Shown here piece after piece: positions 21,328-26,807 of a stretch of 26,807 nucleotides of DNA. Every line of letters starts with the position of its first letter. Position 1 is the first letter of the stretch. This DNA is from a virus, in IMG/VR virus record IMGVR_UViG_3300000405_000017, positions 8,556 through 35,362 of that record; one strand, 5' to 3'. The position numbers and the translations under genes were made by a program. The notes beneath the pieces were generated by a model. The model was not told the DNA's origin, searched no databases, and saw only the letters and a list, made by a program, of their open reading frames with translations.

Positions 21328-21942
21328 ATGGAATTAACACCAAGAAGTATTTTTAAAGGTAAAAACTCAGATGGTAGTACTTTTAGAGCTGAAGAGTGGG
21401 ATTATGGTAGTTTAGCAACATTTGAAGTTGCCGCTATGTTCCCAAGTTTAATAGTTGCATCGTTTTTTTGTTCGATTATTTCTCCAATTATGGCTATATT
21501 TAATTTATTTACCTTTAATGGTGGTATTAAATTAGGTAGTATAATATCAGTTATATGTAGTTCATTATTTTTATTGGATGCAAGTAATAAATCATTAATT
21601 ACGATTTTACATGGTTGGTTTATAAGTGAAGGGACTATGAAATTTCTTGTTGCAATTAATATTGTATCACTTACAGTTCATTTAGTTTTGTTAATTTTAG
21701 GCCTCCCAATTATAAAATGGATCATGCGAGGTAAATCTAATTTTATTAGACGTGATAGATTGATCTGGTTTTATGTGTGTTGTTGTCTATTAATTGGTTG
21801 TATGTATGTATTTGGAACAACAAAAGCGGCTAATCATGGGAATTACCTAACTGATTACAATGTTGATGTTGATGAAGACGGATACAGTTATGGTTATGAT
21901 CTTGAAGAAGAGGATAGTAGGTTTACTGATACTAACGATTAA
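21328..21942 (+). CDS. Four-helix membrane protein with acidic tail
   Basis: 204 residues with four membrane segments: about 33-62 (SLIVASFFCSIISPIMAIF), 71-88 (GSIISVICSSLFLLDA), 111-134 (VSLTVHLVLLILGLPII) and 146-167 (FYVCCCLLIGCMYVFG). The third is cysteine-free while the fourth carries three adjacent cysteines. A very acidic C-terminal tail (DVDVDEDGYSYG, then LEEEDSRF) follows. No transporter or holin signature is recognised. Confidence 0.6.
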   Translation: MELTPRSIFKGKNSDGSTFRAEEWDYGSLATFEVAAMFPSLIVASFFCSIISPIMAIFNLFTFNGGIKLGSIISVICSSLFLLDASNKSLITILHGWFISEGTMKFLVAINIVSLTVHLVLLILGLPIIKWIMRGKSNFIRRDRLIWFYVCCCLLIGCMYVFGTTKAANHGNYLTDYNVDVDEDGYSYGYDLEEEDSRFTDTND

Positions 21943-21953
21943 ATATAAAATAT

Positions 21954-22301
21954 ATGGAAATTAACAATACAATATTAGATTTAGGTGATCTTGTTAATAC
22001 TTTAACACATAGTGAAACTTGGAGGTTATCTATAGTAGTTGATGAAACTAAATACAAAATTGAAGAATTATTATTAGAAGCAAGAAAAATGATTACAAGT
22101 AAAGAACATTTTATTGAGTTAGCTAATTCTGAAAACCCAATTCATCTTAAATATGTTAACACATTAGTTAATTATGGTAAACAGTTGACGATTATCGAAA
22201 AAAATATGGTAATAATTACCAATGCATTATTATGTTTTGAAGCAAAAATATGTGAAAAAAGACCTTCATTAAAGGATTTAAAAAATATTTGGTTAAATTA
22301 A
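21954..22301 (+). CDS. Unknown helical protein, 115 residues
   Basis: Mostly helical, beginning MEINNTILDLGDLVNTL, with amphipathic repeats and a basic end (EKRPSLKDLKNIW). No membrane segment or motif is seen. It is second in the operon from the promoter at 21262-21293. Confidence 0.55.
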   Translation: MEINNTILDLGDLVNTLTHSETWRLSIVVDETKYKIEELLLEARKMITSKEHFIELANSENPIHLKYVNTLVNYGKQLTIIEKNMVIITNALLCFEAKICEKRPSLKDLKNIWLN

Positions 22302-22315
22302 AAAATTAAAAAATT

Positions 22316-22462
22316 ATGGGTACGAAATTTTTATTTACAGTTAAGGGTATTGTTATTGGGATTTGTTTTGCTGAATTAGATTCAACTTATTATATTTGCC
22401 CATTAACTATTATGTGTTTAACAGCATTTGGTGTTTTTATTGAAATTAAAACTAATAAATAA
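22316..22462 (+). CDS. Small membrane protein, 48 residues
   Basis: The ATG at 22316 opens 48 codons that end 1 nt before the nucleotidase ATG at 22464. The product is hydrophobic, with two possible short membrane helices (FTVKGIVIGICFAE and CPLTIMCLTAFGVFIE). The tight packing between two genes supports translation. Function unknown. Confidence 0.5.
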   Translation: MGTKFLFTVKGIVIGICFAELDSTYYICPLTIMCLTAFGVFIEIKTNK

Positions 22463-22463
22463 T

Positions 22464-23171
22464 ATGAGAAAAAAAGAGATACTTTATTTGGATATGGATA
22501 ACACAATATGTGATTTTAATTCAGCAATAATTGCGTTAAATCCAGAGTTGGCTGATATTTTTAACAAACCAGAAACAGAAGAAGGTAGTGTATTGATCGA
22601 AGAAAAGATGATTAAGTCACCAAGGTTATTTAGGGATTTACCCCCAATGCCATATGCTGTTAATACAATCAAAAGACTTAATGAACACTTTGATATTTAT
22701 TTTTTATCAACACCATTTGATGGGTTACCAGAATCATTTATGGATAAGAAATTATGGTTAAATGAGCATTTTGGTAAGTTAGCTTATAAGAAGCTAATAT
22801 TGACACATAGAAAGGATTTAAACGTAGGTGAATACTTAGTTGATGATAGACTAAAGAATGGTGTTAGTGAGTTCACTGGTGAGCATATTCATTTCGCAAC
22901 TGATAAATTCCCAACTTGGATTGAAGTTGAAGAATATTTAATGGGTCAATTATCATTTTTATCGTTAAAAACATCTAGTGAGTGGTGTGAAATCATTCCA
23001 ACTAAATATAATTTAGTTATTTTAAATACAGATGGTTGGGATTGTAAAAATTTTGAATTTTCTTTCAACGAAGAAGCAATAAGTCTTGACGAATTTAAAA
23101 TTAGATTAAGTTATTCGACTATAAAGTGTGATATTTTATTTTATGAATTTATTAAAAATATGAGTTATTAA
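22464..23171 (+). CDS. 5'(3')-deoxyribonucleotidase-like HAD phosphatase with extra C-terminal domain
   Basis: 235 residues from the ATG at 22464; an in-frame GTG at 22428 lies inside the preceding small gene and is rejected. Motif I, LYLDMDNTICDF, has the DMDxT form of the NT5C nucleotidases. Motif II is YFLSTPF, and motif IV is LVDDRLKNG. These dephosphorylate deoxynucleoside monophosphates and would adjust nucleotide pools during phage replication. The HAD part ends near residue 160, where the family normally stops. About 70 further residues (from SLKTSSEWCE) form an unrecognised C-terminal domain. Confidence 0.82.
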   Translation: MRKKEILYLDMDNTICDFNSAIIALNPELADIFNKPETEEGSVLIEEKMIKSPRLFRDLPPMPYAVNTIKRLNEHFDIYFLSTPFDGLPESFMDKKLWLNEHFGKLAYKKLILTHRKDLNVGEYLVDDRLKNGVSEFTGEHIHFATDKFPTWIEVEEYLMGQLSFLSLKTSSEWCEIIPTKYNLVILNTDGWDCKNFEFSFNEEAISLDEFKIRLSYSTIKCDILFYEFIKNMSY

Positions 23172-23179
23172 AATATTGA

Positions 23180-23692
23180 ATGTCAAGTGAAAAACTATTA
23201 ATTGGTTTTTGTTTGGTTGGTTCAGATATGGGTAAACTGATAATTAAATTGATTGAAGAAAAGAAAATAAAAATGATAAGTTATAAGATAACTTATCGAT
23301 ATGTATTTTACGAAATAAAAAAAAATAGAATGAAAATTATTGTAAATAGTACTGGAAGTACCGAATCTGTATTTATTACGGAAATAAAAACATATAAGGT
23401 TTTATGTGATGATGCGAATGAATACGATATTGATGTTAGTTATGTTAAAAAAGGTACTAAATATTGTTTAAAATATTCAAATAGTGAAATATGGTCAATT
23501 GAGGCTCGTGGTTTAACTTTATTAACCATAATTGATACTGGCCTTGGGTTCAAGATATCACCAAAGATTAATAAATGTGATTACCATTATTTTTGGTATC
23601 TATCTATGTTGAGTAATTTTATCATTAAAAGTAGCCCTAACGATAATGTATCAGTTGTTGTTGAAATAGATTCTAAAAAAATAATAATTTAA
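23180..23692 (+). CDS. Unknown protein, 170 residues
   Basis: A soluble, probably beta-rich protein (KITYRYVFYEIKKNRMKIIV, then VVVEIDSKKIII at the end). A hydrophobic first helix (KLLIGFCLVGSDMGKLII) is too short and polar for a signal peptide. No family is recognised. It follows the nucleotidase closely and ends at a TTAGG-class promoter. Confidence 0.6.
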   Translation: MSSEKLLIGFCLVGSDMGKLIIKLIEEKKIKMISYKITYRYVFYEIKKNRMKIIVNSTGSTESVFITEIKTYKVLCDDANEYDIDVSYVKKGTKYCLKYSNSEIWSIEARGLTLLTIIDTGLGFKISPKINKCDYHYFWYLSMLSNFIIKSSPNDNVSVVVEIDSKKIII

Positions 23693-23693
23693 A

Positions 23694-23725
23694 TTAGGTT
23701 TATTGGTATTTGTTTAGTACATTTG
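23694..23725 (+). promoter_or_regulatory. TTAGG-class promoter
   Basis: TTAGG at 23694-23698, a 19-nt spacer and TACATTTG at 23718-23725. The surrounding AAATTAGGTTTATTG is the same as at 13052. Confidence 0.7.
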
Positions 23726-23757
23726 TAATGTTATTATAAATATATAAATTTACTAAT

Positions 23758-23967
23758 ATGAAAAATTTTACGTTATTAAAAGAGTTACCAGAAATTACAG
23801 CAAATAAAGAGTTTGTTAAATTAACAAAAAATAAAGTTTTTGTTGGTTTCTCAATCAGTATCGAAATTAATTCAGTTGATTTTGGTACATATTATTATAC
23901 AAATAAACAATCTGAAATTGAATGTCAATCAGATTTTAATGATTTAAATATTATAATTAATGGTTAA
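23758..23967 (+). CDS. Unknown protein, 69 residues
   Basis: Small soluble protein with a central beta pair (NKVFVGFSISIEINSVDFGT). It is the first gene after the promoter at 23694-23725 and overlaps the next gene by 8 nt, which suggests coupled translation. No family is recognised. Confidence 0.55.
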   Translation: MKNFTLLKELPEITANKEFVKLTKNKVFVGFSISIEINSVDFGTYYYTNKQSEIECQSDFNDLNIIING

Positions 23968-24442
23968 AGATGATTTTAAGTTTTACTCAACAGATTTCTT
24001 ATCTAATAGATTAGAATTGGAGTTAATAAATGAAAATTTTGAGTTGGTAAGTGAAATTAATGATGAAATTAATTTAAGGGAAATTACATATGTTAAAACT
24101 ATGTCCCTTGAATCACAAATAAATATTATCATTAACAGTATAGGTTTGGAACGAATTCATTTAGTTATGGAAAATCTAAATTGGTGTTGGCGGTTTTCTG
24201 GAGTACCAACAATAGATGAGTTGAAAACCGAAGCAATTTCTATGCTAAAAGAAGTATGGGATTGTGATGAACACTTATCACATGAACTAGCGATAAGTGG
24301 TGGTGGCTTTAAAGTAACAAGGTTAATATATGATGGTGTTAAATCTTTAAAACTTGAATTTATTTTATCTGATTTCATGATTGATGAAGATATATTATTG
24401 ATGACAGAAGAAGAATTTTATCGTGTAAATAATGAAGAATAA
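23960..24442 (+). CDS. Unknown acidic protein, 160 residues
   Basis: Starts inside the preceding gene (8-nt overlap). The product is strongly acidic, with a Trp/Cys segment (NLNWCWRFSGVPTIDEL) and DCDEHLSHELAISGGGF, followed by strands and an acidic end (MTEEEFYRVNNEE). It resembles a small enzyme-like fold but has no motif I can name. Confidence 0.55.
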   Translation: MVKDDFKFYSTDFLSNRLELELINENFELVSEINDEINLREITYVKTMSLESQINIIINSIGLERIHLVMENLNWCWRFSGVPTIDELKTEAISMLKEVWDCDEHLSHELAISGGGFKVTRLIYDGVKSLKLEFILSDFMIDEDILLMTEEEFYRVNNEE

Positions 24443-24516
24443 GAATTACTAAAATATGTAAGGTATAATTCATTCAATAGTCAGAATAATAGTTGGGTTG
24501 TTTTACGTATTAATTT

Positions 24517-24762
24517 ATGATGGAAAGTATGGAAAGTATGGAAAGTGAATTTAGTAAATTATTAAAAGCTAAACGTAGTGTTGAGGTTATTAAAAATGAT
24601 AAAAAAACTGAAAACGTATTAATACTATTAGAATTAATAACTTTTATATTAGGCTATGTTATCATAGTTTATTCTTTAGGTTTTTTGATTGGTTTTGGTT
24701 TTTGGATGGTAATATGGTCTAATAATTTAGCGACACAAAGATTTTTTAATGGTAAAAAATAA
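24517..24762 (+). CDS. Small membrane protein with MES repeat at the N-terminus
   Basis: 81 residues. The start region has three tandem ATGGAAAGT units, giving MMESMESMESE and four in-frame ATGs, so the exact start is unclear and unit number may vary. Two hydrophobic helices follow (ILLELITFILGYVIIVYSL and GFLIGFGFWMVIWS), with a basic end (FFNGKK). No family is recognised. Confidence 0.6.
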   Translation: MMESMESMESEFSKLLKAKRSVEVIKNDKKTENVLILLELITFILGYVIIVYSLGFLIGFGFWMVIWSNNLATQRFFNGKK

Positions 24763-24765
24763 TTT

Positions 24766-25137
24766 ATGAAAGGGATTAAAGTTGGTAGTTTAGTTGTTGC
24801 TTTAAACTCTTCAAGACCTAATGAAATACAAGTACGTATAAAGAATAAGGTCCAAAAAATTAATTGTGTTAAATATTGTACTAAATGTGCGGTTCAAATA
24901 ATCAACACTGATCAAACGGTTAATCTTAATTATTCAGATTTTAATGATCCGATATGTGTTAATTGTGATACACAACAAAGTTCTATGGATCTTGTTTGGG
25001 ATAGAAGTATTAACTATTTTTTGATCGATGAAGAAGAATCACTAATATTTTGTGAATTGGAAAAAGCATTAATTAATTGTGATTTTGAATCAGCTATGGA
25101 ACTAAGACATTCTTTAATTGAAAAAAAATACAAATAA
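24766..25137 (+). CDS. Zinc-binding protein with UVR-like C-terminus (paralogue A)
   Basis: 123 residues. After a small N-terminal barrel (KVGSLVVALNSS) come two cysteine pairs, CTKC and CVNC, about 30 residues apart, a likely zinc ribbon. The C-terminus ELEKALINCDFESAMELRHS has the shape of a UVR motif, the helical hairpin of UvrB, UvrC and McsA. The next gene encodes a paralogue of the same plan. Adaptor or regulator roles like McsA would be possible, but this is inference from motifs. Confidence 0.65.
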   Translation: MKGIKVGSLVVALNSSRPNEIQVRIKNKVQKINCVKYCTKCAVQIINTDQTVNLNYSDFNDPICVNCDTQQSSMDLVWDRSINYFLIDEEESLIFCELEKALINCDFESAMELRHSLIEKKYK

Positions 25138-25138
25138 A

Positions 25139-25170
25139 TTAGGAATAACAAAATAAATTTATTACCTTTG
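25139..25170 (+). promoter_or_regulatory. TTAGG-class promoter between two paralogues
   Basis: TTAGG at 25139-25143, a 19-nt spacer and TACCTTTG at 25163-25170, giving paralogue B its own transcription start. Confidence 0.7.
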
Positions 25171-25197
25171 TAATCATCAATTAAATATGTTTTTGTT

Positions 25198-25551
25198 ATG
25201 GTTAAATTTAGAAAAAATGATAAGGTTATTGCTTTAAATTCTAATACTGATATAAACAGTCAAACTAGGACTAAGGGTAAAATTTATAGTGTTAAAGAAT
25301 TTACATATTGTAATCATTGCGGTTCACAAAGAATTAATTTAGGTGGAATGTATATTAATGGTAATGTAGATATTGGTTGTGGGGATTGTGAAAAATCACA
25401 AAGTAATGATTTTTTAGATTGGACCGCATCAAAATATTTCGTTTTAGCAGATGATATTGGGATTAAAGAAGCTTTAATTAAAGCGATTTATGATGAAGAT
25501 TATGAAGTTGCTATTTTGTTAAGAGATTTTAATAAAAAAATAAATAAATAA
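25198..25551 (+). CDS. Zinc-binding protein with UVR-like C-terminus (paralogue B)
   Basis: 117 residues with the same plan as the preceding gene: an N-terminal barrel (KNDKVIALNSNT), CNHC and CGDC about 25 residues apart, a W-x-ASKYFVLADD strand, and a UVR-like end (LIKAIYDEDYEVAILLRDF). Identity to paralogue A is moderate, so the duplication is old or fast-diverging. It has its own promoter, which suggests separate timing. Confidence 0.65.
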   Translation: MVKFRKNDKVIALNSNTDINSQTRTKGKIYSVKEFTYCNHCGSQRINLGGMYINGNVDIGCGDCEKSQSNDFLDWTASKYFVLADDIGIKEALIKAIYDEDYEVAILLRDFNKKINK

Positions 25552-25552
25552 A

Positions 25553-25720
25553 ATGGAAGTATTATTATGGGTGTTTGGTTTTATTATAACCATTGGGTTG
25601 ATTAGAATCATTTTTAAACCGTTTACTGGTTTTGGTAATTTTATCATGGAAATGTTATTAATTGATTTATTAGTCGATTTATTAAGTGCAATAGTTGATT
25701 CAATAGATGAAATGGAGTAA
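25553..25720 (+). CDS. Small membrane protein, 55 residues
   Basis: The ATG at 25553 follows an AAAT-rich leader, and the frame ends 2 nt before the next ATG. There is one membrane helix at residues 3-21 (VLLWVFGFIITIGLIRII), then a second hydrophobic amphipathic stretch with acidic residues (MLLIDLLVDLLSAIVDSIDE). Function unknown. Confidence 0.55.
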   Translation: MEVLLWVFGFIITIGLIRIIFKPFTGFGNFIMEMLLIDLLVDLLSAIVDSIDEME

Positions 25721-25722
25721 TT

Positions 25723-25968
25723 ATGAAGATATTTTTATTAATCTTAAGTATTCACATAACTATTTTAAGTTATGGACAAGTTGGTGATAGAATTTCATAT
25801 ATATCGAATAAAAAAGATACGTTGATATTACCAAATAATGAGGTTGGACATCAAATTCTATTTAGTTGGGATTTAATTCCAAAGAGTGAAAGACCAGTTA
25901 TTGTTTGTTGTGTCGCAAAAACAATAACTGTATTAAATTATTTTATTAAAAAAGAAGAAGAAAATTAG
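25723..25968 (+). CDS. Small exported protein, 81 residues
   Basis: The N-terminus MKIFLLILSIHITILSYGQ is a good signal peptide with a likely cleavage after residue 18 or 19. No lipobox cysteine is present, so it is probably periplasmic. The mature part is about 60 residues with a CC pair. Its stop codon overlaps the TTAGG of the next promoter. No family is recognised. Confidence 0.6.
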   Translation: MKIFLLILSIHITILSYGQVGDRISYISNKKDTLILPNNEVGHQILFSWDLIPKSERPVIVCCVAKTITVLNYFIKKEEEN

Positions 25969-25996
25969 GGATAACCATTAATTGTTATTACCTTTG
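25965..25996 (+). promoter_or_regulatory. TTAGG-class promoter
   Basis: TTAGG at 25965-25969 (sharing bases with the upstream stop TAG), a 19-nt spacer and TACCTTTG at 25989-25996. Confidence 0.7.
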
Positions 25997-26026
25997 ATTA
26001 TTATTAATTATTTAAATATAAAAACT

Positions 26027-26807
<781 letters not shown>

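Noticed and set aside
22428-22463. GTG start extending the nucleotidase
   Set aside because: It lies within the preceding small gene, and the ATG at 22464 places the catalytic DMDNT at the usual distance from the N-terminus.

Overview
The window looks like part of a large double-stranded DNA phage (jumbo-phage style) of a Bacteroidetes host, most likely a flavobacterium. It is very AT-rich. Every supported protein gene lies on the + strand in tight runs, many with overlapping stop and start codons. Promoters have the Bacteroidetes form (a -33 element, 19-20 nt, then TAnnTTTG) and Shine-Dalgarno sites are absent; A-rich leaders precede the starts. Most genes are short and unrecognised, but phage-like information-processing genes are mixed in: an AAA ATPase, an SNF2 helicase, a sigma factor, SmpB, RNase R, Nudix and HAD enzymes, metallophosphoesterases and tRNA-like RNAs. 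An integrated element or megaplasmid is not excluded, since no virion gene is certain.

Layout. 1-4664: end of a calcineurin-like phosphoesterase, a Myb/SANT-like DNA-binding protein, a 53-residue overlapping ORF, a Nudix hydrolase, and an AAA ATPase whose P-loop codons are interrupted by a group I-type intron (2508-3680) carrying a LAGLIDADG endonuclease. 4739-12301: a small membrane protein, a HAD phosphatase of RNA-repair type, an unknown protein, and an RNase R split into an RNB-domain ORF (6094-7644) and an S1-domain ORF (11903-12301). About 4.2 kb lies between the halves, encoding a small membrane protein and a 1228-residue fusion of treble-clef repeats, an SNF2 helicase and an Rrp8-like methyltransferase. 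12298-16783: mostly unknown small proteins, a SEC-C protein and a second phosphoesterase. 16784-17629: a non-coding stretch with five tRNA-like sequences, four of which lack a pairable anticodon arm. 17630-19874: small proteins, SmpB and a primary-type sigma factor. 20004-26807: short promoter-led operons of membrane and soluble proteins, a 5'(3')-deoxyribonucleotidase and two paralogous zinc/UVR-like proteins.

How the genes may fit together. RNase R and SmpB are partners in bacterial trans-translation, and both occur here with tRNA-like RNAs that lack a normal anticodon arm, the feature SmpB replaces in tmRNA. A phage-directed ribosome-rescue or mRNA-decay function is a reasonable but unproven reading. 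The sigma factor has a changed -35 recognition helix, and about half of the promoters carry TTAGG at -33, so a phage-specific promoter class is plausible. The window has also been shaped by homing elements: one intron with its endonuclease, two antisense remnants of a Vsr-type homing endonuclease C-terminus that now form hairpin terminators, and a split RNase R beside one of those remnants.
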